64,000 nucleotides of DNA from an uncultured Lachnospiraceae bacterium. Lineage in GTDB: Bacteria > Bacillota > Clostridia > Lachnospirales > Lachnospiraceae. The position numbers were made by a program, and so were the translations under genes. The notes beneath the pieces are model-generated. The model worked only from the letters and a program-made list of their open reading frames with translations. It made no database searches and was not told where the DNA came from. This document shows positions 25,446-34,647 of this stretch, one piece after another. The stretch spans positions 1-64,000 of the forward strand of contig CANRNJ010000008.1 in NCBI GenBank assembly GCA_947631955.1, written 5' to 3'. How positions within the stretch are numbered: the first letter of the stretch is position 1; every line of letters starts with the position of its first letter.

Positions 25446-26204
25446 TTATTTTAACGGATCTTTACTGGCCATTCCCGCTTTCCGCGGATATTTAAGAGGC
25501 GTCTGCTTCCGTTTTGATATTTGTACAAAACTTCGCTTTATATCCGAGCCGGGCAGGGTAAATTCCTTATAATCATCAATCTTTCCGCCCAATATGCTGA
25601 TCGCGCCCGACGCTTTACGGATCTCCTCGGCTGCTTTTTCGGATTTGTAGGAAATAAACTGTCCGCCCTTTTTTACATAAGGAAGGCAGTATTCCGCAAG
25701 CACGGAAAGATCGGCGACCGCCCTCGATACGCAGATATCGTATTTTTCCCTCAGTTTCCCCGGTTTCGCATAATCTTCCGCTCTTCCGTGAATCGCTTCG
25801 ATCCCGCTAAGATCCAGAGCATCGATCACATCCTTTAAAAATTGGACTCTTTTGTTGAGCGAATCCAAAAGCGTTATCTTTACATGCGGAAAGGCGATCT
25901 TGATAGGGATTCCGGGAAATCCTGCTCCCGTACCGATATCTATCAGAGAAATCTTTCCCCCGGACTTTTCCGGATCAAAAACTTTTACGATCGAAAGACT
26001 GTCTATGAAATGTTTTTTCATGACTTCGTCAAAATCCGTGATCGCAGTCAGATTCATGACCTTGTTTTTTTCGATCAACATTTCATAATATGTAAGAAAT
26101 TGATCGATCTGCCCTTGTGACAGCGCAATATGAAGTTCTGAAAGATCTTTGTGAAACTGTTCAAGATCAAATCGATCATGATCGATATTCACTGTTCTCT
26201 TCAC
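25446..26204 (-). CDS. rsmG: 16S rRNA (guanine-527-N7)-methyltransferase
   Basis: SAM-dependent methyltransferase of 252 aa that modifies G527 of 16S rRNA. Core motifs are MNLTAITDFDEVMKKHFIDSLSI and the SAM-binding LIDIGTGAGFPGIPIKI, with the later CVSRAVADLSVLAEYCLP. The start call (GTG at 26204, or GTG at 26192) is uncertain because both lack a strong ribosome-binding site; the gene begins within a few bases of the mnmG stop codon, which suggests translational coupling. Loss of rsmG function is a known cause of low-level streptomycin resistance in other bacteria. Confidence 0.95.
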   Translation of the reverse strand: MKRTVNIDHDRFDLEQFHKDLSELHIALSQGQIDQFLTYYEMLIEKNKVMNLTAITDFDEVMKKHFIDSLSIVKVFDPEKSGGKISLIDIGTGAGFPGIPIKIAFPHVKITLLDSLNKRVQFLKDVIDALDLSGIEAIHGRAEDYAKPGKLREKYDICVSRAVADLSVLAEYCLPYVKKGGQFISYKSEKAAEEIRKASGAISILGGKIDDYKEFTLPGSDIKRSFVQISKRKQTPLKYPRKAGMASKDPLK

Positions 26205-26210
26205 CGCCGT

Positions 26211-28133
26211 TTATTTTTTTCCTTTATACTTTTCCAAATATATCATCAGAACCGCGATATCCGCAGGCGACACTCCAGAGATCCTCGAAGCCTGACCGAT
26301 CGATAACGGTTTGTACATGGACAGCTTCTGTCTTGCTTCCAACCGCAGAGAACCGATATCATCATAATCAAGATCAGCCGGGATGCGCTTCTTCTCCATT
26401 TTCTTAAACTGTTCTATCTGATGGAGCTGTCTGGCAATGTAGCCTTCGTATTTTATCTCGATCTCCACCTGTTCGATCACATCGTCCGGCAGAGGAACGC
26501 GCTTATCGTCTATCGCCTTAAGCGTTTCATACGTCAGTTCCGGTCTGCACATCAGCTCAGCAAGAGCAGCCCCTGTCTTCAGCGCAGCGCTCCCGCAGGA
26601 CTTTAGGAAATCCTGATTTTCCTTTGACGCGCCGATAACCGTGTTTTTCAACCGCTCGATCTCTTTGTCGATCATTTCCTGCTTATCGAGTGTGGCTTTG
26701 TACACTTGTTCAGATACAAGCCCGACCTCATATCCTATACGGCGGAGCCGCAGATCGGCGTTATCCTGACGAAGCAGCAGCCGGTATTCCGCCCTGGAAG
26801 TCATCATGCGGTAGGGTTCCTTGTTTTCTTTCGTCACAAGATCATCGATCAGGACGCCGATATATGCCTGCGATCTGTCCAGAATAACCGGTTCTTTTCC
26901 CATAACGTACCTTGCCGCGTTGATTCCCGCGATCAGTCCCTGCGCGGCCGCCTCTTCGTATCCGCTGCTTCCATTCAGCTGCCCGCCGCTGAAAAGTCCC
27001 TTGATATCCTTAAATTCAAGCGAGGGATAAAGCTGCCGCGGATCGATACAGTCATATTCGATCGCATAGGCGTTCCGGACGATCTTACAATGTTCCAGTC
27101 CCGGAACCGTGCGGTACATAGCAAGCTGCACATCCTCCGGAAGAGAAGAAGACATACCGCCGATATACATTTCATGCGTATGAAGTCCCTCCGGTTCGAT
27201 AAAAACCTGATGCCTCTCCTTATCGGCAAATTTGACCACTTTGTCTTCAATGGAGGGACAGTATCTCGGTCCCGTCCCCTCTATAATGCCGGCGTATATC
27301 GGTGAACGGTCCAGATTGGCTCTTATGATCTCATGAGTCTTTTCGTTTGTATAAGTCAGCCAGCACGACGCTTGATCGATCTGTACATCTTTCGGATCGG
27401 TGGAAAAGGAAAAGGGGATGATCTTTTCATCTCCGAATTGTTCTTCCATCTTACTGTAATCAATGGTACGCCCATCCATCCTCGCGGGAGTGCCCGTCTT
27501 GAATCTCCTAAGTTCAATGCCGAGAGAACGCAGGGAATCCGACAGGTGATTGGCCGGCTGCAGTCCGTTGGGACCGGTATAAGTAATGGCTTCACCGCAC
27601 AGGCATCTTGCTTTCAGATAAGTGCCGGTGCATAATATCAACGCCTTACACTCATAAACCGCACCCGTATATGTTTTGACGCCGAGGATCCGTTTGGCTG
27701 CGGCGCCGTTCTGTAAAGGATCGGATCCTTCGCAGTCCTGTGTCAGAATCTCGCACACTTCCGCCTGTTTGATCGTAAGATGTTCCTGATCTTCCAGAAC
27801 CTTGCGCATCTGTCTGGAATATTCCGCCTTATCGGCCTGCGCTCTCAGCGAATGTACCGCCGGACCCTTTGATCTGTTCAGCATCTTGGACTGAATAAAG
27901 GTTTTGTCGATATTTTTTCCCATCTCGCCGCCCAAAGCGTCGATCTCTCTCACCAGATGGCCTTTTGAAGTGCCACCAATATTAGGATTGCAGGGCATCA
28001 ACGCTATGCTGTCCACACTGACCGTAAAAATAACGGTTTCCAATCCCAGTCTTGCGCATGCCAGAGCGGCTTCACACCCTGAATGACCGGCGCCGACTAC
28101 GCATATATCCACTTTTTCTCTTATCTCAGACAT
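26211..28133 (-). CDS. mnmG: tRNA uridine 5-carboxymethylaminomethyl modification enzyme MnmG
   Basis: FAD-dependent partner of MnmE, 640 aa, in the (c)mnm5U34 modification of wobble uridines. The N-terminal FAD-binding motif [14 protein letters not shown], the [24 protein letters not shown] segment, the [22 protein letters not shown] motif and the C-terminal helical domain ending [15 protein letters not shown] all match the family. The start is the ATG at 28133 with GGAGATGG upstream; the longer 12-residue extension seems non-coding. It is between mnmE and rsmG in a conserved order. Confidence 0.97.
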   Translation of the reverse strand: MSEIREKVDICVVGAGHSGCEAALACARLGLETVIFTVSVDSIALMPCNPNIGGTSKGHLVREIDALGGEMGKNIDKTFIQSKMLNRSKGPAVHSLRAQADKAEYSRQMRKVLEDQEHLTIKQAEVCEILTQDCEGSDPLQNGAAAKRILGVKTYTGAVYECKALILCTGTYLKARCLCGEAITYTGPNGLQPANHLSDSLRSLGIELRRFKTGTPARMDGRTIDYSKMEEQFGDEKIIPFSFSTDPKDVQIDQASCWLTYTNEKTHEIIRANLDRSPIYAGIIEGTGPRYCPSIEDKVVKFADKERHQVFIEPEGLHTHEMYIGGMSSSLPEDVQLAMYRTVPGLEHCKIVRNAYAIEYDCIDPRQLYPSLEFKDIKGLFSGGQLNGSSGYEEAAAQGLIAGINAARYVMGKEPVILDRSQAYIGVLIDDLVTKENKEPYRMMTSRAEYRLLLRQDNADLRLRRIGYEVGLVSEQVYKATLDKQEMIDKEIERLKNTVIGASKENQDFLKSCGSAALKTGAALAELMCRPELTYETLKAIDDKRVPLPDDVIEQVEIEIKYEGYIARQLHQIEQFKKMEKKRIPADLDYDDIGSLRLEARQKLSMYKPLSIGQASRISGVSPADIAVLMIYLEKYKGKK

Positions 28134-28153
28134 GGCAGACCATCTCCAATTTC

Positions 28154-29569
28154 CTATTTGCCCATACAAAATCTGCTGAATATCTCGTTGATCAGATCAT
28201 CTTCCACGGCCTCGCCGATGATGGATCCAAGTTTTTCATAAGCGCTCATCAGATCGATCGTATAGAAATCTTCCGGCATATTTTCTTCTATACTCTTCTG
28301 GACCTGAACAAGACTGTCATATGTATTCTGAAGCGCTTCTTTGTGGCGCGCATTTGTAATAAAGACCTCGTCATTATACATAAGATCCCCATGAAAAAAC
28401 ATTTCCTTCACAGTCCTTATGAACAGATCGATTCCGGATCTATCCTTCATGGAAGTTCTGATGATCCTGTTTTTCTCTGACCCGTCAAAGTAAGAAGCAA
28501 TAAACTGAATATTTTCTTCCGTCATAACGTTTGTCAAGTCGGACTTATTCAAAAGCACGATCGTATTTTTACCGGCTATCATTTCAAGAACGGCTTTGTC
28601 ATTTTCATCAAACGAAACAGACGAATCGGCGACATATAAGATCAAATCGGCGTCTTCTACCGCGTTTTTCGCCTTATCCACTCCTATTTTCTCCACAATA
28701 TCTTCGGTCGAGCGGATACCCGCCGTATCCAGAATACGAAAAACAATGCCGTCAATGGATATGTTTTCTTCCAGAATATCCCTCGTGGTCCCGGCGACAT
28801 CGGTCACGATCGCTCTGTCTTCACCGACTAAGGCATTTAACAAAGATGATTTTCCCACATTCGGTTTCCCGACAATGACCGTTCGTATTCCTTCCGATAA
28901 GATCCTTCCGTCTTCTGCGGAATCGATAAGATTCTTGATCTTTTTCTTGATCGTTTTCACTTTTTTCAGAAGGATCTTATCATACCCTTCCGCTTCCAGA
29001 TCAAAATGTTCAGGATCATCAAGAGTCGCCTCGATAAACGCGATCTCATGGATCATATCTTCTCTGATCTCCCTGATAAGAGAAGAAACGGAACCCTTTA
29101 ACTGTTTGACGGAGGACTTAAGAGAAAAATCATTCTTTGCATGGATGATATCCATAACGGCTTCCGCTTCAGACAGATCGATCCTTCCGTTCAGAAAAGC
29201 GCGCTTTGTAAACTCGCCCGGATCGGCGATCCTTGCGCCCGCCTCAACGACCCGGTCCAAGATCCGGCGCATCATAAGGACACCGCCGTGGCAGTTGATC
29301 TCTACGGTATCTTCCATAGTATAGCTTTTCGGGCCTTTCATGACGGAAACCATGACTTCGTCTATCACCGTTTCGTCTTTGTCAACGATAAAACCGTAAT
29401 GTATCGTGTGGGAATCATATTTTGTCAAAGTCCTGTTTCCCTCAGCGTTCCGGTATACCGCATCTACCAGTTCTATAGATTCATCCCCGCTGACGCGTAT
29501 GATCCCTATTCCCGAATCGGACATAGCCGTTGCCACAGCGGCTATCGTATCTGTTCCGGCAGCATACAT
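28154..29569 (-). CDS. mnmE: tRNA modification GTPase MnmE
   Basis: GTPase of 471 aa acting with MnmG on tRNA wobble uridines. The N-terminal tetrahydrofolate-binding domain starts [15 protein letters not shown]. The middle helical domain surrounds a G domain with G1 [10 protein letters not shown]2/G3 DVAGTTRD and DTAGIR, and G4 NKSD. The C-terminal FCMGK tail keeps the essential Cys, with Met replacing the usual Ile. GGAGG is nine bases before the ATG. The terminator after jag separates it from the rpmH-yidC transcript. Confidence 0.97.
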   Translation of the reverse strand: MYAAGTDTIAAVATAMSDSGIGIIRVSGDESIELVDAVYRNAEGNRTLTKYDSHTIHYGFIVDKDETVIDEVMVSVMKGPKSYTMEDTVEINCHGGVLMMRRILDRVVEAGARIADPGEFTKRAFLNGRIDLSEAEAVMDIIHAKNDFSLKSSVKQLKGSVSSLIREIREDMIHEIAFIEATLDDPEHFDLEAEGYDKILLKKVKTIKKKIKNLIDSAEDGRILSEGIRTVIVGKPNVGKSSLLNALVGEDRAIVTDVAGTTRDILEENISIDGIVFRILDTAGIRSTEDIVEKIGVDKAKNAVEDADLILYVADSSVSFDENDKAVLEMIAGKNTIVLLNKSDLTNVMTEENIQFIASYFDGSEKNRIIRTSMKDRSGIDLFIRTVKEMFFHGDLMYNDEVFITNARHKEALQNTYDSLVQVQKSIEENMPEDFYTIDLMSAYEKLGSIIGEAVEDDLINEIFSRFCMGK

Positions 29570-29599
29570 CTTAAAATGCCTCCATTATCAGAATCTTTG

Positions 29600-29632
29600 A
29601 AAAAAAGCGACAGAAACCCACGCTCCTGCCGC
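29600..29632 (-). terminator. Intrinsic terminator after jag
   Basis: On the minus strand, GCGGCAG pairs with CTGTCGC (7 bp, one G-T), followed by TTTTTTTC. It splits the rpmH-rnpA-yidD-yidC-jag unit from mnmE-mnmG-rsmG. Confidence 0.75.
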
Positions 29633-29649
29633 TCATAAAACACTTCCTC

Positions 29650-30288
29650 TTAATTGTTTCTCTCGTATTTCTTCAGAACGACCACTACATGCCGGAAAGG
29701 CTCTTCCCCTTCACTGTGAGTCGTAACATACTTATCATTCTGAAGGGCCGAATGAATGATCCTTCTTTCATAAGGATTCATAGGCTCCAGAGATACAGGC
29801 CGCTTTGTTCTCTTAACTTTATAAGAGATATTTTTTGCAAGATTCTCAAGCGTTTCTTTTCTTCTCTGACGGTAATTCTCCGTATCAACTTTGACTCTTA
29901 TATAATTCTCTACATTCTTATTTACCACTAAGGATACAAGATACTGTAAGGAATCCAGAGTCTGTCCTCTTTTACCGATAAGGATACCCATATCGTCGCC
30001 GTTCAAGTCGATATCCATCGCGCTTTCCGTTTCATCATACTTTACGTTTATGACAACGGTCATGTTCATAGCTTCAAACACATCCTGAAGAAAATCTTTC
30101 GCGGTATCTTCTATGGAAGATTTGATCCTTGCCTTAATGACTGCAGGTTTTGAACCGATTCCCAGAAATCCTGAAGATCCTTCATCGATCACTTCATATT
30201 CCAGTTTATCACTTGTCACAGTCAGTTTCTGACATGCTTCCGTAATCGCGTCATTTACTGTTTTTGCCGATACTTCGATAAATTCCAT
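29650..30288 (-). CDS. jag: Jag/KhpB RNA-binding protein
   Basis: RNA-binding protein of 212 aa (SpoIIIJ-associated protein). It has an N-terminal Jag_N domain (residues 1-52, EVSAKTVNDAITEA), a KH domain with the GILIGKRGQTLDSLQYLV GxxG-loop around residues 85-140, and a C-terminal R3H-like domain with PMNPYERRIIHSALQ. In Streptococcus and Clostridioides the homologue KhpB binds RNA and affects cell division or gene expression. It is encoded directly after yidC, the usual arrangement. GGAGG precedes the ATG. Confidence 0.95.
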   Translation of the reverse strand: MEFIEVSAKTVNDAITEACQKLTVTSDKLEYEVIDEGSSGFLGIGSKPAVIKARIKSSIEDTAKDFLQDVFEAMNMTVVINVKYDETESAMDIDLNGDDMGILIGKRGQTLDSLQYLVSLVVNKNVENYIRVKVDTENYRQRRKETLENLAKNISYKVKRTKRPVSLEPMNPYERRIIHSALQNDKYVTTHSEGEEPFRHVVVVLKKYERNN

Positions 30289-30303
30289 AATAATTCCTCC
30301 ATT

Positions 30304-31620
30304 TTACTTTTTATTGTTCTTTTCGTTAAATTGTTTTACCATATTGGCTTTCGACATCATGCTGCCCGGTTTTGCGTTTCGATTATAATATTCGGTAGAT
30401 TTTTTGACTGCCTCTTCCTTTTCCTGCTGCGTCATATTGGATCTGGACGGATTCTTTGAAGCGGCGGACACATTTTTTGTGTTCATATTTGCGTAAGCGG
30501 ACATCTGTTCCGCTCTGACGCTGGCCTTCTTCATTTTTTTCTTGGCTTTTTCTTCATTATTTTTAATTACTTCATCCAGATCGATCTTATCGATATGTTT
30601 GTTGATCACAACCTGCTGGATACTTCTTACGACGGAACCGGCCACCCAGTAAAGTCCCATACCTGCCGGCAGCGTAAAACAGAAAACAGCCGACATAACA
30701 GGCATCACCATATTCATGGCTTTCATAGACTGCATCATGGTATCCTGCTGCGCGTTGGAATTTTTACTGTCCTGCTGCGGCTGCTGAGGCATAAGTTTGA
30801 CATTGATCCACTGTGTCACGGCCGACAGAACAGGAATGGAAATGGCTGCGATCGTCATAAGAAACGATTTTGACGCAACAGCTTCCCTCAAAATATAAGA
30901 AGGAGAATTTCCTATGTTTAAGCCTAAAAAATTATTATACTGATTTAACAGGCCCAGAGTATGTTCTACATCCGAAGACAAAGAGGGAAACTTGTCCGCA
31001 ATACTGAGCCATTCCGCAGAAGACGCCTTATTCAATACGTCGATAAAAGTATTCTGTACATAAGTGGTCACACCGCCCGTAAAAGACTCGCTGGAAAACT
31101 GTTTGGAAAACATACCCGCTTGGGAAAAAGTCTGTATGAATTCCGCACTTCCGGCTTGGGCGATCAGATTATCGACCAACGGGAAAAATGCTTCCTTGAT
31201 CTTTCCTACATATGCAGGCATACTGTAGATCACGCGGTATAAAGCAAACAAAATAGGCATCTGGATCAAAAGCTGTATACAGCTTCCGGAAGGGGAAACG
31301 CCGTATTTTGCATAAACGGCTTTTGTTTCCATCTGCATTGCCATCATGGATTCATTATCGTTTTTTCCTTTATATTTAGCCTGAATAGCCTGAAGTTCAG
31401 GGTTCATCCTGGCTGACAATTTGGAAAATTTCTGCTGCTTAATGGTAAGAGGCATCAGAATAAGGTAAATAACGATCGTAAATAAGATAATAGCAAGTCC
31501 GATATTCGGAATACCTATCTTGTCCAGAAGCAAGAAAATACCTTCCATGATATAACCCAGTAATTTTGCAATAGGACCTATGATCCTGCCGGAATTCTGG
31601 GTCAATAAAATATAAGACAC
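30304..31620 (-). CDS. yidC: Membrane protein insertase YidC/SpoIIIJ
   Basis: Oxa1-family insertase of 438 aa that inserts and folds membrane proteins. Five to six hydrophobic segments are visible, including IGLAIILFTIVIYLILMPLTIKQQKFS, and the conserved cytoplasmic Arg/Lys-rich hairpin (QAIQAKYKGKNDNESMMAMQ). There is no lipobox, so it is not the lipoprotein form found in Bacilli. The C-terminal ~80 residues are a long Lys/Glu/Asn-rich cytoplasmic tail, which may help bind ribosomes. The start is a GTG about ten bases after AGGAGG. Confidence 0.95.
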   Translation of the reverse strand: MSYILLTQNSGRIIGPIAKLLGYIMEGIFLLLDKIGIPNIGLAIILFTIVIYLILMPLTIKQQKFSKLSARMNPELQAIQAKYKGKNDNESMMAMQMETKAVYAKYGVSPSGSCIQLLIQMPILFALYRVIYSMPAYVGKIKEAFFPLVDNLIAQAGSAEFIQTFSQAGMFSKQFSSESFTGGVTTYVQNTFIDVLNKASSAEWLSIADKFPSLSSDVEHTLGLLNQYNNFLGLNIGNSPSYILREAVASKSFLMTIAAISIPVLSAVTQWINVKLMPQQPQQDSKNSNAQQDTMMQSMKAMNMVMPVMSAVFCFTLPAGMGLYWVAGSVVRSIQQVVINKHIDKIDLDEVIKNNEEKAKKKMKKASVRAEQMSAYANMNTKNVSAASKNPSRSNMTQQEKEEAVKKSTEYYNRNAKPGSMMSKANMVKQFNEKNNKK

Positions 31621-31655
31621 TATGGAACTACCTCCTAATCTTTCTTCCCATCCCG

Positions 31656-31865
31656 CTAAGGAACAGGATCATAACCACCTTTAGAAAAAGGATTACATCT
31701 GCATATTCTCCAAAAAGCAAGAAGTCCTCCCTTCAAAGCGCCGTATTTCTCGACGGCTTCCAGTCCGTATTCCGAACAGGAAGGAAAATAGGGGCATTTT
31801 GTACTCTTCATCGGAGAAATATACTTTCTATAGAATTTAATAAGATAAATCAATAATTTTTTCAT
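31656..31865 (-). CDS. yidD: Membrane protein insertion efficiency factor YidD
   Basis: Protein of 69 aa with an amphipathic N-terminus ([17 protein letters not shown]) and the conserved Cys motif [19 protein letters not shown], followed by [16 protein letters not shown]. It is thought to sit at the inner face of the membrane and help YidC-dependent insertion. It starts eight bases after rnpA with no strong ribosome-binding site of its own, so translation is probably coupled. Confidence 0.95.
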   Translation of the reverse strand: MKKLLIYLIKFYRKYISPMKSTKCPYFPSCSEYGLEAVEKYGALKGGLLAFWRICRCNPFSKGGYDPVP

Positions 31866-31873
31866 ATCAATTT

Positions 31874-32233
31874 CTAATCTTCTTCATCATAATAAGGTTT
31901 TTTAACGATATGATGAAGCTTTGAAAGATGTAACACCGCTTTCTCGATCTCTTTATATCCGGCCGAGGAAGCGCTTTTTCTCGCAACGACTACTATATCT
32001 AAACCACTATTAAATATATTTTCATGTAGTCTGTAACTTTCTCTTACCAGTCGGGCAAATCTGTGTCTGACGACGCTGTTGCCTATTTTCTTACTGGCAG
32101 ATATTCCCAGTCTGTTTTTATCTGTGTTGTTCTCCAATACATACATTACTAAATATCTGTTGACGTAACTTTTGCCGTATTTATAAACATTCTGGAAATC
32201 GTTGTTTTTTTTTAAGGATTCGGAAAATACCAT
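31874..32233 (-). CDS. rnpA: Ribonuclease P protein component
   Basis: Basic 119-aa subunit that assists the RNase P RNA in maturing tRNA 5' ends. The sequence starts [29 protein letters not shown], and the conserved RNR-type motif appears as [15 protein letters not shown], with His at the usual Asn position. AAAGG precedes the ATG. It follows rpmH with an intrinsic terminator between them, which should keep rnpA expression lower than rpmH. The RNA subunit is not in the window. Confidence 0.95.
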   Translation of the reverse strand: MVFSESLKKNNDFQNVYKYGKSYVNRYLVMYVLENNTDKNRLGISASKKIGNSVVRHRFARLVRESYRLHENIFNSGLDIVVVARKSASSAGYKEIEKAVLHLSKLHHIVKKPYYDEED

Positions 32234-32270
32234 TTTGACCGCACCTTTCCCACAGGTTATTTACACGGAG

Positions 32271-32295
32271 AAAAAAAGGCCACAAAACTGCGGCC
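32271..32295 (-). terminator. Terminator between rpmH and rnpA
   Basis: On the minus strand GGCCGCA, loop of GTTT, TGTGGCC, then a seven-T run. It starts right at the rpmH stop codon and ends 38 bases before the rnpA start. It should act as an attenuator that lowers rnpA-yidC transcription relative to L34. Confidence 0.75.
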
Positions 32296-32429
32296 TATGC
32301 GGATAATTTCTTTCTTCCTTTTGCACGTCTTGCTGCTAACACTTTTCTTCCGCTCGAAGTGCTCATTCTCTTTCTGAATCCGTGAACCTTTGATCTCTGT
32401 CTTTTCTTGGGCTGATAAGTCATTTTCAT
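32295..32429 (-). CDS. rpmH: 50S ribosomal protein L34
   Basis: Basic 44-aa ribosomal protein with the family sequence [20 protein letters not shown] and a C-terminus rich in Arg and Lys ending GRKKLSA. I chose the ATG at 32429 because GGAGG sits nine bases upstream; the longer frame to 32480 is leader. It is divergent from dnaA across the origin, the standard bacterial order. Confidence 0.97.
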   Translation of the reverse strand: MKMTYQPKKRQRSKVHGFRKRMSTSSGRKVLAARRAKGRKKLSA

Positions 32430-32480
32430 TTTAATGCACCTCCTTCTCTGAAACCTTAAACATATATATAAGGTAAACAT

Positions 32481-32985
32481 TTTTTAAAGATCATATTGGA
32501 AAAACAACATTTTGATTATATATAATTAATACGAAAACGTCAAGTAAATACGGGGATTTTTTATTATTAAAAAGTTATTAAAAAATCACATAATGATACA
32601 AATTTTTTTTGATCAATATATTGTTATATGATAAAAAATTTTTTACTATATATTGTATGGCGTTTTTTTATCCACTTTACATAAATATATCCACACAATG
32701 TGTATAACTTGTGTATAAGTATTCCGGAGGATGTTAATAAACTATATTTTTACCAAAAAACTAATGTTTTGAAAAGTTGATAAAACTTTTTTAAGTTATG
32801 CACATAACATTTATTTTCAATTAGAATATGTAAACTTATCGATCAAACGGATCCTTAAGTGTGGACAACTTATCATTTGAAATTTTATGCTGTTTATATT
32901 AATATATATGGTAGGACAATTTCGATGTAAATCGTTCTTGCCGGAAACATATATGATTGATTTGTTGTCTTAAAGAGGTTTATTT
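32481..32985. other. oriC: oriC, upstream part (rpmH-dnaA intergenic)
   Basis: No gene. DnaA-box-like 9-mers are: TTATCCACT at 32668-32676 (one change from TTATCCACA), ATATCCACA at 32687-32695 (one change), TGTGTATAA at 32699-32707 and again at 32710-32718 (reverse of TTATACACA), TTATGCACA at 32796-32804, and TGTGGACAA at 32860-32868 (one change, reverse). Between 32510 and 32665 the sequence is extremely AT-rich. This resembles the incA/incB part of a bipartite Bacillus-type origin. Confidence 0.88.
32877..32905 (+). promoter_or_regulatory. dnaA promoter
   Basis: TTGAAA (32877-32882), a 17-bp spacer and TAATAT (32900-32905), about 80 bp upstream of the dnaA start. A DnaA-box-like 9-mer (32860-32868) ends 8 bp before the -35, which would allow autoregulation. 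Confidence 0.6.
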
Positions 32986-34344
32986 ATGGATTCTATAAAA
33001 GAAAACTGGGATTTGATCAAACAAACTTTACGGAAAGAATATGATCTTTCCGATATTTCCTATTCTACATGGATCGAACCTCTCAATTTCTTTCAGGTAA
33101 AAGATAATGTCGTCACGATACTTATTCCGTCCGACCAGGCTCATGCCCTGAATTATATTTCTTCAAAATATAAAAGCTTTTTTCAGGTTACCATATCGGA
33201 GATGATGAACCATACTTACGATATCTCTTTTATATTGGAAAAGGACGCCTTAGACCAATCGGACAGCAGCCGTCCTTCCAACGATTCGACCCATAATGTA
33301 AAATTTGAAAACGCAAACTTAAACCCTAAATACAAATTTGACACGTTTGTCGTAGGAAGCAACAATAAATTTGCCCACTCCGCTTCTTTGGCCGTAGCGG
33401 AATCGCCGGGCAAAGTATATAATCCCCTGTATATATACGGAGGAGCCGGTTTGGGCAAGACTCACCTGATGCACTCCATCGGCCATTTTATACTGGAACA
33501 GAATCCGAATATGAAAATCCTGTATGTGACTTCGGAAGCATTTACAAACGAAGTGATCGACTGCATCCGAAGCGGCGACGCCAACAAAATGAATAAATTA
33601 AGGGAAAAATACAGAACGGTGGACGTTCTTTTGATCGACGACGTACAGTTTATCATAGGTAAGGAAAGCACGCAGGAAGAGTTTTTCCACACTTTTAACG
33701 CTCTTCACTCCGAGGGCAAACAGGTCATCCTGTCTTCCGATAAGCCGCCGAGAGATATGGAAACTCTGGAAGAAAGGTTCCGTTCGAGATTTGAATGGGG
33801 TCTTATCGCAGATATACAGCCGCCGGACTATGAAACGAGAATGGCGATCCTTAAGAAAAATGCGGAAATATATCATAGAGAGATCGATGATGAAGTATTT
33901 AAGTATATAGCCGACAACATCAAATCGAATATCAGGGAACTGGAAGGGGCTTTCAATAAGATCATTGCTTATTCAAAATTAAACAAAGTGGATATCAATC
34001 TCACTTATGCGGAAGAAGCATTGAAGGACGTCATTTATCCCGATCAGCCGAAGAAAATAACTCCTTCCTTTATTATAGAAGTAGTTGCGGATCATTTCGG
34101 CGTCGATCCGGGAGATATTACATCCAAAAAAAGAAATTCCGAATTTGTCCTGCCCAGACAGATCGTAATGTATCTGTGCAGGAACATCATAGGGATGTCC
34201 CTTGCCGATATAGCCAAACTTCTTGAAAAGAAGGATCATACTACCGTTATACACGGCATTAAAAAGATAACGTCGGAAATCGATACGGATGAAGATCTGA
34301 AAGGAAAGATCGATATCATCAAAAAGAAGATCAATCCTTCCTGA
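32986..34344 (+). CDS. dnaA: Chromosomal replication initiator protein DnaA
   Basis: AAA+ initiator of 452 aa. Domain I (1-~85) has SYSTWIEPLNFF. A short Ser/Asn-rich domain II follows. Domain III has Walker A GGAGLGKTHL, Walker B LLIDDVQFI and sensor segments. Domain IV ends with the box-recognition helix-turn-helix, including KKDHTTVIHGIKKI. It binds DnaA boxes flanking its own gene and unwinds the origin. There is a GAGG ribosome-binding site before the ATG. It is followed by a second cluster of DnaA boxes and dnaN. Confidence 0.98.
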   Translation: MDSIKENWDLIKQTLRKEYDLSDISYSTWIEPLNFFQVKDNVVTILIPSDQAHALNYISSKYKSFFQVTISEMMNHTYDISFILEKDALDQSDSSRPSNDSTHNVKFENANLNPKYKFDTFVVGSNNKFAHSASLAVAESPGKVYNPLYIYGGAGLGKTHLMHSIGHFILEQNPNMKILYVTSEAFTNEVIDCIRSGDANKMNKLREKYRTVDVLLIDDVQFIIGKESTQEEFFHTFNALHSEGKQVILSSDKPPRDMETLEERFRSRFEWGLIADIQPPDYETRMAILKKNAEIYHREIDDEVFKYIADNIKSNIRELEGAFNKIIAYSKLNKVDINLTYAEEALKDVIYPDQPKKITPSFIIEVVADHFGVDPGDITSKKRNSEFVLPRQIVMYLCRNIIGMSLADIAKLLEKKDHTTVIHGIKKITSEIDTDEDLKGKIDIIKKKINPS

Positions 34345-34647
34345 CATAGGATCTGTCAACATATTTTTTCACAAAATATGTTCAAACGATGTTGAAAGAT
34401 CTTATAAAGGATCTTAAACCCGGTCCGTATTTTTATCTGCCTTGTTCATAATCTGAAGATTATTTTCAGGCTGCGGAAAGTTTTTAACATCTTAATCGTT
34501 TTCTTTTTTCTTGAAAAATAGTATAATGGATAGGGTTATACACATATCAACATCCTTTATTATTATTGTTACGATATATTTTATAAATAAATATCTTATA
34601 GCTGCCTGAAATTTTATTCACACAGCGGGAAAGGAAGTTATACACGA
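34345..34647. other. oriC: oriC, downstream part (dnaA-dnaN intergenic)
   Basis: No gene in about 300 bp. There is a perfect DnaA box TTATACACA at 34536-34544 and a one-change box TTATACACG at 34638-34646, directly before the dnaN start. Between them (34545-34620) lies an AT-rich stretch that is the best candidate for the unwinding element. A clean TATAAT (34522-34527) just upstream of the first box is a likely dnaN -10 element, though no good -35 is seen at the right distance. Confidence 0.78.

Noticed and set aside
34511..34527. TTGAAA...TATAAT as a dnaN promoter pair
   Set aside because: The two boxes are only five bases apart; only the -10 element is plausible and is noted with the oriC entry.
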